From positions 19,079,655-19,143,654 of the forward strand of contig NC_091137.1 of NCBI RefSeq assembly GCF_041381155.1: a stretch of 64,000 nucleotides of DNA. Reading direction: 5' to 3'. This DNA comes from Argopecten irradians (taxonomy: Eukaryota; Mollusca; Bivalvia; Pectinida; Pectinidae). Made by a program: the position numbers and the translations under genes. Positions 1 through 12,191 of this stretch are shown one piece after another. The notes under the pieces are model-generated. The model was not told the DNA's origin, ran no database searches, and worked only from the letters and a program-made list of their open reading frames with translations. Numbering within the stretch: the stretch's first letter is position 1; every line of letters starts with the position of its first letter.

Positions 1-3000
1 CCCTTAATAGAGGCCCTAGAAATAGGTATTCAGACAATAGCAGATATCAGAACCAAACCCAAAATAGGTCGTATAGTACAGGTAACAGAGTGCAAACTCA
101 GAACCCCCCACAAGTGCAGTCATTAGGTCGAAATAAACAAAGATCACAATTAAGATGTTTTCAATGTAATGAAGAAGGTCACATAAGAAAGAACTGTCCC
201 CAATTAAATAGAAAAGGTAGGCCGTTAAACTAAAGACCTCGCTTCATAAGGAAACCGATGGGGCGAGGTTGAAAAGAAATAAGAAGCATGTGTCTAAGAA
301 AATACAAATATCGGGTAACCCAAGTACAACTGTGATAAAAATAGGTAAACAAAAATTAAGAGCTCTCTTAGACACAGGTGCTGAGGTTTCCATAATCAGC
401 AATAGGATTTTTAAGATGTTACCGAATAAACCACGACTAAGAAAAGAAAGCATGACTCTCCAATCCGTCAGCAGTACACCGCTCAAGGTAATAGGTTCAG
501 CAGACATTTCATTTCAAATAAGACATTTGACCTTAAGACATAAATTTTATGTTGTTGATGGCATGAACAGAAACTGCATCCTTGGTTTAGATTTTCTTAA
601 ACAAAATGGCGTTAGAATGTATTTTGACCTTGCATGTATGCGTATAGGTAAGACCTATTTTCAATTAGAGGAAGACATACATATTGCCTCAATAATAAGG
701 ACCACCCACAAGACATTGTTAAGACCGCAAACGGCAACGGTATGTCAGGTAAGACTCCCAAGAACTTTTAAGATACCAGGATCAAAGCTCTTAGAGATAT
801 CAGCAAATGACACTTGTATATATGATGAACCTGGTTTGACCTTACAAAACGGTGTAACAAAGGTCACGAACCCTCGCAAGATACCTATCTTGATACTTAA
901 CCAAACAAACAGGACGATTAACCTAAAACGAGGAAGTGTAGTAGGCAAAGCACAGGCCTTAGAAGACAAAGACATTTCAAGTATAACTGCGACAAAAGAC
1001 GATGACAAATACGAAGAAAACTTTAAGGAGGTAGATGTACCAGACGAGTACAGTGCTGAGACACTAAAGATATTAAGAAGAAACAAGTATCTATTCGCCA
1101 AAAAGGATTCTCAGCTTGGACATACAAAGACAGTTAAGATGCATATAGAAACAGGAGATCACAAACCAATTAAGAACCGACCTTACAGGACACCCCTGAA
1201 GAAACGTCAAGTAGTGGACGAAGCTATTGACGAGATGTTAAAGGCAAAGGTCATAGATAGGTCTAGAAGTCCCTGGAGTTTTGGCTTAGTGGTAGTTGAT
1301 AAGAAAGATGGAAGTAAGAGAATGTGTGTAGATTTTAGGAGTTTAAATAAGATTGTTACCCCGATGTCAGTACCTCTTCCTTTGATAGATGACATTTTGA
1401 CCCTCCTAGGACACTCAAAACATTTCACTACATTAGATTTGAAAAAGTGGATATTGGCAAGTAGAACTCGACGAGGAAAGTAAACAAAAGACAGCTTTTG
1501 CCTGTCACAAAGGACTATTCCAGTTCAACAGAATGCCTTTCGGACTAAGTAACGCCCCTGCTGTCTTCCAAGAACTGATGAATATTGTCTTACAAGGATG
1601 CGAACAATTCGCCACGGCTTACCTTGATGATGTCATAATTTACAGTAGGACAGCTGAAGAACACCTGAAACACTTACAGATAGTCTTCAACAAATTAAGA
1701 CAACATGGACTCAAACTAAAGCTTAAGACATGTTCTTTCTTCAAGAAAGAGATGGAATATCTTGGCTTTATGATTACAGTCAAAGGTGTAAAGCAGGACC
1801 AAAAGATAGTTGAAGCTATTCGAGTCTTACCAACCCCTACGTGCGTGAGAGATGTAAGAGCATTCATTGGAATGTGCGATTACTACAGGAAGCACATCCC
1901 AAACTTCTCAAAAATAGCGGAATGTCTTACAGAACTAACCAAGAAGTATGCTAGGTTCAAATGGACTGAAGAATGTCAGAAGTCATTTGACTATCTTAAA
2001 GAAAGTCTTACAGTAGTACCTCTACTAGCATACCCAGACCCAAACCTACCATATGTGCTTTATACAGATGCATCAGACACATGCATAGGAGCTTGTCTTA
2101 CACAGAAGACAAAGGAAGGTGAAGAAATGCCACTTTATTACTTGTCACATAAGCTTAGCCCAACACAGCGTAGGTGGTCTGTGATAGAGAAGGAAGCTTT
2201 TGCTGTGGTATATGCTCTTCAGAAGCTTGATAACTACTTACACAACAGTTCCTTTGTAATAAGAACGGACCATCGCCCACTTTCTTACATATTCTCAGAC
2301 AAGAAGACATTGAATAAGAAACTCTCCTTATGGTCCCTTACTGTAGCGTCCTATAATTGTAAGGTAGAATATATTGAAGGTAGATTTAATTGTTGCGCGG
2401 ACTTACTATCGCGACTACCAACAGATACAGCAGAAGAAGCTGAGGATAAGCAAGGAGAAACCCAGGAAACTAAGGACATTCATGATGTCTTGGACGTAGA
2501 TGACAGAGCCTTAGAGATTGGAGCTCTCAACTCTAACAAATTTAAGCCAAGAGACTTTGTCAGTAGTACAGTTGATACTCCAGACGATATTGTTAAACCT
2601 CATATGGATCTCCCTAAAGACATAGACATGAGAAAAACTCAAGACAATGACGAAGACATATCAAAGCTGAGACTTAGACTTTGTAATGGACAAGCAACCA
2701 AGAGTGAGGAGGAGCGCTTCTTGGTTGTAGATAACTTAGTGTATTATTTGTCAAACGCGGAATCAGATGACCCGGTCTTGAGACTTTACATTCCGAAGGA
2801 ACTTGAAGGAATGGTGATAAGACAGTATCATGATTTCCTAGGTCATATGGCAGTTGACAAAACATATGACGTAATAAGAAAGAAGTATTATTTTCCTTTG
2901 TTATACAAGAAGGTTCACCAACACATTGAAAAGTGTGTGACTTGTCAGACAAGAAGTCACAGTAACCCTCATCCTCCTCTTCAAGACAGCCAAGATACCC

Positions 3001-6000
3001 CCATACCCTTTTGCTAAGGTAGCAATGGATTTGTCAGTCCCTTACCCCCAGACATTATCAGGAAACAAATACATCGTGTCGTTCATAGATGTTTACTCTG
3101 GCTTTCCGGAAGCATTTCCAGTCCCTGACAAATCAGCAGCAAACATTGTACATCTTATCTTGGAAGAACTATTCCCAAGATATGGTAGCGTATTAGAACT
3201 GGTTACAGATAACGGTTCAGAGAATATCGCTAGATCAGTAAAGGAGACACTAGAAGCATTGAATATCCACCATGTTACCACTTCTTATTATTGCCCCCAG
3301 TCAAATGGAAAAGTGGAGAGATTTCATAGAACGATGGTAGACATTTTGGCCAAGAAGATCAAAGAAAACGTTAACACGTGGGATCTTTTCTTGAACCAAG
3401 TATTGGCCGCAGTAAGATTTCATACCAGTGAGGTAACAAAGGCTTCGCCTTTCTTCCTGCTTTATAACCGCGATGTTAGTACTCCCCTTGGACACAATCT
3501 TAAAGCCAAGACGGCGGTATGCCGGTGAAGAGTTACACAAGATCGCCTTAGAGCAGCAACATAAGTCCTTTGTTCTAGTGCATAGACACATGAAGCAAGC
3601 GAAGAAGAAACAGAAGAAACTCGCTGATAGGAACTGTAAAGACGAGAATCTTAAGACAGGAGATCCGGTTTACATAAGAAACCATAAGCGTACCTCAAAA
3701 CTGGACAATAAATGGACACCTTACTATAGGATTATTGAGCAAACTGGACCAGTAAGTTTTAAGGTAAGAAACCAGCTTACAGGTGAAGTCACGAAGACAC
3801 ACGCGAGGCATTTACGATTAGCAAATGTTGATGAATGGGAGTTGCCCAAAGATAATATAGGTCGACCTTTAAGGAAATCGACATATGTAGTTCCCCCTGA
3901 GAGCAGTTCAGAGGAGTCTGAGGAGGAAACATCCTTAAAAAGAGTCATAAGATATAGAAGACAAGAAAGGTCAGATTCGGACTCTGAGGATGATATTCCG
4001 TTAATGGAGCTAAGACAAAGGCTCCGGACTCGAGAATTGGACAAAGCTAGTCCTATTGATTCAGATGATGAACTTATACCTTTATCACAATTGAAAGGTA
4101 GTTAAATGAAAACAATAACGCTGACACTCAGACAGATGGTGTTGACGATGTTGATGATGCGTCTGAGACAGGTTGTACTGCTGATGACATGGAGATTGAT
4201 GCGGTAAATAAATTAACAAATGAAGTTACGCCCCAAATCTCCACCGCAGTAGATAAAACATATCAAGATGACGGGCTCCCCAATAGAAAAGATGTCGATT
4301 CTAAGAATCAGACAGAGGAAGTTAAGAGAAACATATCAAAAGACTCTGAGAAAAATTTAGCATTATCAAGAAAATGCTTGAGATATTTTCTTCGTGATCC
4401 GGAGCTATTTAAAAAATGTCTGAAATATTTTCTTCGTGATCAATAACGAGATTCATTAGTGAATCGTTTCTTATCGTTTCAGAAAATGAAATATAAGCTT
4501 TTGTTCTTAATCTAAATCCTTACGAGGAAGTTCTTAGAAAGTTAAATAATAGTCTGTCAGAAATAACCAAAAGCATCCTAGCAGAGTCAATAAAACACCA
4601 TGAAACATCTAGAACAAGATTAGGTCTTAACAACAACCTTATAATACTGAACCATGAAGTTGAAAATTTAAGAAATACACAAGACTTTATTCAGTCAGAA
4701 CTTACCGACATTAGGACACTACATCAAGCAAGAACTAAAAGAGCTTTAATTCCTATAATAGGAAAAGCACTGAATTTCCTGTTTGGTACTTTAGATGAAG
4801 GTGATATCAATACAATCAAAACTAACGTAAACCTCTTAAGACGTAATCAAGTCAATCTTCAGCATGCAGTTAGGGAAAGCTTAACAATAATTCATGCTGC
4901 ACAAGGTCAAATCACTGATAATAGAAGGAATATAAATGACGTGATTGATACCTTAGAGAATCTAAGAAGCATAGCTCTAAATTTAACTGAAGCAATACAA
5001 GATATTGATGAATATTTAAGTACATACACATAAGATCGACAGGGCCCTTAGTGAAGCAAAGGAATTAGTTGGATTAGCTAGAGATTATCTTAATCATTTG
5101 AAACTTCAGATCAATATGCTATCTCTAGGACATTTAAGCCCTTCAGTCATTTCACCCCCAGACTTGTACGAACTTCTTATAGAAGTAGAAAGCAAACTTG
5201 ACCCAGGTGTAAGAGTACCTTTTGACCCGGAAACTGACCTTTGGGAATTTTATAAGACAGTGACCTGTACGACACTTATTAGTACTGATAGCCTTATTGT
5301 AGTTATTTCCATTCCATTAATAGACATGATTGGCAAGTTTGCTGTGTACCGAGCACATAACCTTCCTCTTCCGTACCTTGGATCGAATCAAACAAATATT
5401 TTGGCGACTTATAAATTAGAAGCAGAAGCTCTTACAATCAATGAAGCGAAAACACAATTGGTTACAATGACAATTGAGGAGATGAATCAATGTGTAAATA
5501 GCGTTAAAAACTACTGCAGGTTTCGTAGTCCAATGTATACTATAATGGGAAATAAGAAATGTATTGTTAATCTTTTTATGAATTGGACCAATAATTTAGT
5601 TAAATATTGTACTACAGTAGTACAAAATACAAACACTTCCCCTATGGCCCAGTATTTGACCAATGGCCAATGGATAGTTGTCCATGATAGATCCTTGACC
5701 TTTACACTGAAATGCCCCTATAGAACCCAATCTGGTACTGTGGTGACCAGATACCCTATTGACACCTTATCCCTTGCGGAAGGTTGTTCTGCATCAAATG
5801 AATATATGACCTTGCCCTCATATTATCATTCAGAGAGTAAATATAACCTAACAGATCATTTTCAACAGGTGATTTCAAATTATTATGTAGGCTCTATTGA
5901 ACTCTGGAAACCAATGACCCAAAGACTACCAAATGTAAAAAACATTAAGATACCCCATAAACTTAAGCCTATAAAGGAAATCCCCATTGATGAGTTGATA

Positions 6001-6869
6001 AATGAACTTGACAATTCATTTGATCTTGAACCCATGGAATCTGATTTGCCCCTCTCGACCTACTTGTCGATAGTAGGTGTGGTAGTAGTTGTTGTTATAG
6101 TGATATATTTATGTCGTAGGAGAATTAGGGATAAATGTCAGAAATGTAGGTTAGGTAAATGGTCAGTGAAAAGGGGAAAGTCAGAGTCGAGTGTCTCGCA
6201 AGCCTCAAGACCCATGCAAAGACTCAAAAGTAACCAATCCACAGAAGACATGACAGCCTTAGAAGAATTGATGACAACATACATCAAGGAACTCATCCAC
6301 CAGGAACAAGAAAACACAGAAAAACCTACACTGATGTCAGGAAATTACCCTGAGGGCGTTGACTTCGCCGAGGCAGATGTAACTGCCCCATCAGGAAGTG
6401 GAGGAATTGAATCGGGTAAACAAGACTGCCTTACAACCCGAGTACGAAGTGTAATATACCCAGACTTAAGAAAAGAGCTCAGTCTTCCATAGACAGATAT
6501 AAAGTAACGTCTTGGTCGTAACAAGACAAAGTCTAAATGTGAAGAAGGAAATGATAATGATCCGGTGAAACATTATGCCTTGATATTTAACGATTAAAGA
6601 TACTTACGAGACAAAGATATACATATAATGTCTCGGTTAAATACGGAAACGTCTTGGTGTTAACAAGACCAACTCTTGTCTGGATATTAACGTTAATCAA
6701 TTAAAAAAAAAATCACAATTTCTTAATGCGGATAAGACAAAATGTGACCTCTTCAAGAACCGTGGTGGATGACGGACCTAAGAACATAAAGAAGCTCTGG
6801 GTGTAATTAAATAAGCAGCAACTGTGGAGATAAACTGTGGATTTTTATATAGGAACAGCCATATTATTA

Positions 6870-7170
6870 CGAATTATTTTTAACGATGAAGTTACCATGG
6901 AACGCGGTGACTGTTAAATAGGTTCAAACTAAAATGGACGTGACTGTGAAATAATATTACTTATTTTCAACGATGTAGTTACCATGGAACTGTGTGACTG
7001 TGAAATATGTTCGAACTACAATGGAAGTGACTGTGAAATATGTTTGAACTACAATGGAAGTGACAGTGAAAATATGTTTGAACTACAATGGACGGACTGT
7101 GAAATATAATTACTGGCCATTTTTATGATGTTGTGACCATAGAACTGTGACTGTAAAAAAGACTTTATAT
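6870..7170 (+). repeat. Short diverged tandem repeats in the 3' non-coding part of the LTR element
   Basis: A block with 'gtgactgtgaaatatg' and 'aactacaatgga' recurs about four to five times with spacing near 38-45 bp, and a longer copy containing 'gttaccatggaac' occurs twice. It lies between the envelope region and the 3' LTR of the fossil element. Tandem repeats of this kind are common in the 3' untranslated part of Gypsy-like elements. No function can be read from it. Confidence 0.55.
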
Positions 7171-7501
7171 TGCATGAACATATTAAAGAGATGTTTAGAC
7201 TATAACGTCCAAGATAATTACAATATGTGTATGTACATGTACATATTGTGCATTAAGGTAAAAGAGTTTAATAGTTTAACGTTTAATAGGATAACTTCGC
7301 GATAATTAAAGATATACTGCATGACGCATGCGAATGAAAGAAGGTTGAAAGGAGAAATGAATGGAATGGCCACTAGTTACTATTTAGGGATTTTTTTTTA
7401 AAAGGAGGCGGTGGTAAATACTTGATACTTTGCGTTAAGAAATATGTAAGCCATTCTGAGAAATGCCTTACATATTGTCTTGGTTTGAAGAAAGGGGCGA
7501 T

Positions 7502-7940
7502 TGTAACCCTATAGAGGTAGGCAGGCTGGTAGCCTTGCTTAAGCCCAAATGATATTATTGGTGATAGACGATTATAAACCCTATAGAGATAGACAGGCTA
7601 GTAGGCCCTGCTTAAGTCCCCCATGAATATCATTAATAGATATGATATTTGAATATTCCCGCTAGGTAAACAGGGAAGTGGTCGGGTACCTGTTTGAACC
7701 TTGACAGAAGTTGATTTATGTTAGCCGTGTATAATTGTGGAATCGCGAGGCTGAGTTAAATTATAGTGTATTTTAATAAGAGTACAAGTATTAGTTATTT
7801 AATAACAACCATGTATATATTTATTAGGCTGTGTTTAATTTCATAGTGCATTATTGTGGATGCTAATATAGTGTTGCTTAGACCTAGTATTGATGTGTAG
7901 TATATTTAAAGGTCAGTAAACACGGATTGTTTTACTCTAG
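7502..7940 (+). repeat. Probable 3' LTR of the Gypsy-type element (right edge uncertain)
   Basis: The LTR probably starts at TGTAACC, directly after a purine-rich tract ending in 'aaaggggcga', as expected for a polypurine-primed plus strand. Two diverged copies of a motif beginning 'accctatagag' lie near its start (about 7506 and 7579). The right end cannot be fixed because the partner LTR is outside the window and a foldback element begins at 7941. The LTR may stop there or resume after 8855. Confidence 0.5.
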
Positions 7941-8855
7941 GTCCGCGAGAAACCTGTCCTATATTATTAGGCTCGCGTCGTGAAATCGGAAAGGCCCGAT
8001 TTGGCCTACGCCTACTGACCAGCGGCGCATATTTTAATATTATCGTCCAATGCAATGCCGGGAGGAAAACATACACATACCTAATATATTGGGATCATAT
8101 GTACTCCACTGCCCCCATGTTACATCCATGTTATGAAATTAAAACAACTTTTGCACAATGAAATTACTTTCCGAGACCCTTCTATTTCACAACATTTGTA
8201 ATGGCCGCCCGCTAAATCAACACATTTAGTAGAGGCAAACCGGCAGACCAATCAAACTTCGCTTCCGGTTTTATTTTTAAAAAACCACGTGTAGTTGAAA
8301 GATAAACAAAATTCAACTGTGTATATGCTACATGTACATATGCAACGTGATTATCGCGAAAGTGATGCGGTACCAGCAACAATCGTGTTCAATTTGAATA
8401 TTTGACAACATGTCGTGTATGTCGACCATAATTTCACTATAAAAACTCTAACTGGCTAGCATTTTGTTTATCTTTCAACTACACGTGGTTTTTTAAAAAA
8501 TAAAACCGGAAGCGAAGTTGATTGGCTGCCGTTTGCTCTACTAAATGTGTATACGGCGGCCATTACAAATGTGTGAAATAGAAGGGTCTCGGAAGTATTT
8601 CATTGTGCAGAGTTGTTTTAATTTCATAAATGGGATGTAACATGGGGGCAGTGGAGTACATAAGATCCCAATATATAGGTATGTGTATGTTTTCCCGGCA
8701 TTGCATGGACGATATATTAGAAATATGCGCTGACGTAGCGTAGGCCAAATCTGGCCTACGATTTCACATTTTTAAGAGGTACCGCGAGCTGACTATATAT
8801 TAGGCAAAAAAAAAAAAAAAAAAAAAGCCTAATAATAAAGGCAGGTTTAGCGGAC
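7941..8855. mobile_element. Foldback / long-inverted-repeat DNA element
   Basis: Two arms of roughly 350 bp (about 7941-8315 and 8465-8855) are near-complementary. The outer ends read 'gtccgcgagaaacctg' on the left and, reverse complemented, 'gtccgctaaacctgcc' on the right, both followed by an 'attattaggct' block. A spacer of roughly 150 bp separates the arms. A TA dinucleotide flanks each side, suggesting a TA target site as in Tc1/mariner-type elements (inference). It carries no transposase and is non-autonomous. The arms differ by many small indels, so it is not recent. A 112-bp miniature with the same termini lies at 59949-60060. Confidence 0.8.
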
Positions 8856-8908
8856 TATGTTTACTCATGTTTGCAGCCAGAGTTAGGTTGTTGTTTTAAG
8901 GCATGGCC

Positions 8909-9132
8909 AAACTGGGGTGACCGAAATATCAGTAAATTGTTACGGCACCTACTTTGTAGCGACTACGTGGGATGTTCTGGAAAGCATGGCAGGACATCGC
9001 ACGGTCTATGCACGTGTTAAACTAGGTGACCAACTTATTAGTTAATTGTTACCGAATAGGTATGGATATGGTAGGGACTACGTGGAATGTCTGGAAGGAA
9101 TGACAGGACATCACGTAGTCCACACACCTGTT
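8909..9132. repeat. Two-copy tandem repeat, about 110-bp unit
   Basis: Copies start near 8909 and 9019 and share blocks such as 'gtgacc', 'gactacgtgg', 'atgacaggacatc' and 'cacgtgtt', with about 25% divergence and small indels. The repeat lies just right of the foldback element. It may be the continuation of the interrupted LTR or independent repeat DNA. No coding potential is visible. Confidence 0.55.
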
Positions 9133-9149
9133 TTAACTGCGCAGTATAG

Positions 9150-9475
9150 TTGGTGCAAAATGTGCATATTACAGGCGGTTGTACATATGTACTTAAACTC
9201 GTAATATTGGACATACACTGTCCTCCAAAAGTTTTGTTACACATGGATTTTTGTCAAAACTATTTTATACAGAATCTAGACACTTGTAACAGACCTTTTG
9301 GATGGCAATGCATATTATATGTTTTAAGGGTCAGTAGATTAAAATCGGTAAAAATCATACCTCTTTGTAATGTATACAGTTGTATACATAGGGAAGAAAG
9401 TTTTGAACTCGCGATCCAGAGGTAGTGTGGTAATATGTCAGGACATCTGAACCACTTGGCAACTCTCCTTTAACT
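9150..9475 (-). mobile_element. Probable tRNA-derived SINE fragment
   Basis: Read on the minus strand from about 9475, the sequence starts with an A-box-like 'ttgccaagtggttcag' followed about 45 nt later by a B-box-like 'gcgagttcaaaac', the spacing expected of an internal RNA polymerase III promoter. An AT-rich body follows toward about 9150. I cannot fold it into a functional tRNA, so a SINE head is the better reading. The 3' limit is uncertain. Confidence 0.45.
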
Positions 9476-9589
9476 AATTCTTAGGCTTCTATATTGTGCA
9501 CGCGTTTAGAAATGATATGATAGCTACGGCAACTTTAGAATGAATTAAAGGTATTGATATTACATATGTAGCATTCTTGAATAATGACA

Positions 9590-10043
9590 ACATAAAGAGT
9601 AGGGCTCCAATCGGTCAGACAACCGAGGAATGTCCCGACAAGCAAGCTCCTAGAGTTCTGCATGGACTGTAACCAAATTTGGCCACAAACATCCTTGGGG
9701 GAAAGGGGAAAGAACTTGTATAAATTTTGGCTCTGACCCCCCGGGGGCAGGAGAGGCGGGGCCCAATAGGGGAAATAGAGGTAAATCCTATAAATCGCTA
9801 CTTGTCCTAGAGTTCTGCATGGATTGTAACCAAATTTGGCCACAACCATCCTTGGGGGAAGGGGTGCAGAACTTGTATAAATTTTGGCTTTGACCCCCTG
9901 GGGGCAGAAGGGGTGGGGCCCAATAGGGAAATAAGAGGTAAATATTCAAATTCCTTCAGAAAAGAAACAATGAACCTGTATTCAGAACATGACTTGACAT
10001 TACAAACCAGGTGAGCGATACAGGCCCTCTGGGCCTCTTGTTT
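9590..10043 (-). mobile_element. Non-autonomous repeat with hairpin head and internal tandem copies
   Basis: On the minus strand the element opens with 'aacaagaggcccagaggg', a short hairpin, followed by 'cgctcacctgg'. The body holds two tandem copies (about 9650-9790 and 9800-9940) of a segment with 'tgtaaccaaatttggccac', 'ttgggggaa' and a G/C-rich 'ggggcccaatagg' block. The head has the same layout as that of the repeat at 23729. Its class is unresolved; a Helitron-like or SINE-like element are both possible. No protein is encoded. Confidence 0.5.
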
Positions 10044-10639
10044 CCCCAGAGTTTCCAGTAAGTAAAAACTACATCAGACATCAAAACACAAGTCATTCAT
10101 CATCTACATTCACTCATTCATCATCATCATGATCATACATATACCCACTTATTATACATCATCACTCTTTAATCGTCATATCCAACAGTAGCAAATTATA
10201 TTTGACTACCATTATCATCACTCAATAAACAGCACCACTATAGCTACAGTTATGCACATTAACATCATCACCACTGACTGTCAAAAATATCACCACTACA
10301 TGGAGTTTAACTTATAATCATCATCAATGTTATCATTTATATCATCTTGAAATCAAACATGTTTATATATGATATCATCACCCGCATCGACATCATCCAT
10401 AAAAAACATGATAATTATACAAAGTCATCACTGTACATGTAAGCATCCATATTGATCTGAATGAGTTATACTTTTAAGAATATTTCACAGTACATACACA
10501 TGTAATTGAGTTGTGCACAGAACCAACCTGTAGAGTACTAATGAAGAGAGAGATAGACAGAGAGAGTACATGTATGCACAATTTTTATCAACTTACTTGT
10601 AGTTTTATGTTATAAGTACATCTAAGACGTGATAAACCG
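10044..10639. other. Gene-free stretch with degenerate simple sequence
   Basis: The stretch is rich in diverged CAT/ATC triplet runs (about 10075-10400) and a short GA run (about 10543-10565). No open frame, conserved motif or RNA gene is seen. Confidence 0.5.
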
Positions 10640-11370
10640 TATTTGACCCAATAAGCGCCCAGAACATTGCCAAAAACCTCAATTATAAAATCTCCAAGAA
10701 GAGAAACACACTTAAACATCAATACTCTTTACACAACCAAGTCCTTGACAACTAAGATTCCAGTAAATACCTAGGGGTTACCTTCACATCAGATCTTAAC
10801 TGGAACAATCACATACAAGCAATCACCAACAAAGCAAATAAAACACTAGGTTTCCTGAGACGCAACATGTCATCTTGCACCAGGAAAGTCAAGGCCATAA
10901 CATACACATCATTAGTAAGAGTATCACTTGAGTATGCAGCACCTTGCTGGGACCCCTACCAATCTAAACAAGTCCTAGCCATAGAGAACATACAAAGAAG
11001 GGCTGCTCGATTTGTTTATAATGACCATAGATCAAGAGACCCTGGCTGTGTCACAAACATGTTACAATCATTAGAATGGGAGCCTCTAGCTCAAAGAAGA
11101 AAAATGGCCAGACTGGTAACATTCCATAAGATCATAAATAAAACTGTTGCCATAACTCTATCTCAACACTTATCACAAGGAGACAGAAGAACTCGAGGTG
11201 CACACAAATATAACCAAATTTACACCAACAAAACTGTTTACAAATCATATTCGTTTTTTCCCAGAACCATCTCAGACTGGAATTCCCTACCATCTTCAGA
11301 GCAAACATAACAAACCTGAACCCCTTCAGGTCTACTACCCTTGCCAATCGTTACCACCCATAAAATAACA
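10640..11370 (+). mobile_element. LINE 3' end (CR1/Jockey-like reverse-transcriptase C-terminus)
   Basis: The translation contains the characteristic 'SSKYLGVTF' segment, a 'LNWNNHI' turn, 'LGFLRRN', 'PCWDPY', 'IQRRAARFV' and near the end 'FPRTISDWNSLP'. These are the conserved tail of the RT-adjacent region in CR1/Jockey/I-type non-LTR retrotransposons. The longest open part is 10867-11310 and continues upstream in the same frame to a TAA codon just before 'DSSKYLGV'. The usual last residues ('TLANRYHP') are found in another frame just after the stop at about 11308, so the copy has at least one stop and one frameshift. It is 5' truncated with only the last few hundred bases kept, and dead. 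Confidence 0.8.
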
Positions 11371-11632
11371 AGTTTTTATCATATATATACATAAAAAAAT
11401 CATGTAACCAACATTATATTTCATGACACCTCCCAGAGTCAAATGCACTTAACCCTTTGAGTCTGACTCTAGATCTGGAAGAAGAAAATATCTCTACAAT
11501 ATAGTTTTAACAGTCTAAAACGTGGGCGAAGGGAGGTAACTCTAAGAAATCATAAAGGAGGGAATTCGAACTTATGATCAGCTGACTGTAGATATAGGCT
11601 AGATCGTCGTAAGCTTAGATATTTCGCGAGTC

Positions 11633-11779
11633 ATGGAGGCAGCAAGAGATTGGGTTGTTGGCATGTACAAGGAACATGTAGATATTTTCACCTCCGATAA
11701 AACGGTGACTGTAGCATCAGTTATTAAAGGTGCTCCACCGCCGACAGAGCATAGAAAATATTCATCATTTGAACAATAA
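11633..11779 (+). other. Possible first exon or short ORF upstream of the membrane-protein gene
   Basis: A 48-codon open frame starts MEAARDWVVGMYKEHVDIF and stops at 11779, just before a MITE. It lies 1.2 kb upstream of the first clear exon of the multipass membrane-protein gene and on the same strand. A hydrophilic N-terminus would suit that protein. Against this, no good GT donor gives the phase-0 junction the next exon needs, and the halves of the protein predict a missing exon with a transmembrane helix that I cannot find here. Treat it as a candidate only. Confidence 0.2.
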
Positions 11780-11787
11780 TTGGTGTG

Positions 11788-12191
11788 AAAGGCCCACTAC
11801 CGTTCCGAAACGGCTTTAAATTTTTAAAATGGGAATGTAAAACAAGATCGATAATTTTGTAGAGCCGCAAAAATTATTAACTTACCGTTAATACTATATT
11901 TATCATCACCTTCTGAACGATTTGATTAAAATAAATAAAATGCTTATTTTCATAACGCGGGTCGTATTATGTTTCCCGCCGTCGTCCTAAATACCGGGCG
12001 GTAGTTGACTATCACTGCGCCAGACGGCAAAACAGCGAATTGACTCTCCATTGTTTTCATATATTACGCAGGAAATCTTGCATATGTTTGGTGTCGTAAC
12101 TTATTTTAGGTCATCAGTACGCATTTTCTGATGATATTAATGGTTTTTTAAGAAACCTTTATATTTTGCTCCGGAAAGGTAATGGGCCTTT
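11788..12191. mobile_element. MITE, 404 bp, TIR aaaggcccaytacc
   Basis: The ends are inverted repeats: 'aaaggcccactaccgttccg' on the left and, reverse complemented, 'aaaggcccattacctttccg' on the right. A shorter relative at 28566-28814 shares the TIRs and the internal blocks 'cgggtcgt', 'tatgtttcccgccgt' and 'gacaaaacagcgaa'. It has no coding capacity. Confidence 0.75.

Larger units (their letters stand above)
1..7940 (+). mobile_element. Fossil Ty3/Gypsy-type LTR retroelement with envelope (5' part outside window)
   Basis: An endogenous LTR element read on the plus strand. Parts seen in order: the end of gag with a CCHC zinc knuckle (to about 0.23 kb), an aspartic protease with a DTGA core (about 0.35-0.6 kb), reverse transcriptase with a YLDD centre (about 1.2-1.9 kb), RNase H (about 2.0-2.4 kb), integrase with an HHCC zinc domain, a D,D,E core and a C-terminal domain (about 2.8-4.1 kb), then a fusion-type envelope region with a membrane anchor near its end (about 4.5-6.5 kb). 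A long 3' non-coding part, a purine tract near 7.49 kb and the 3' LTR follow. The order and the envelope class resemble errantivirus-like members of Metaviridae, which are known to express env from a spliced message. The element is broken, with only a few breaks, so it looks fairly young. It cannot be dated because the 5' LTR is outside the window. Confidence 0.9.

Noticed and set aside
9405-9475. A tRNA gene on the minus strand
   Set aside because: A- and B-box-like motifs are present, but a proper cloverleaf with paired acceptor stem is not seen; a SINE head fits better.
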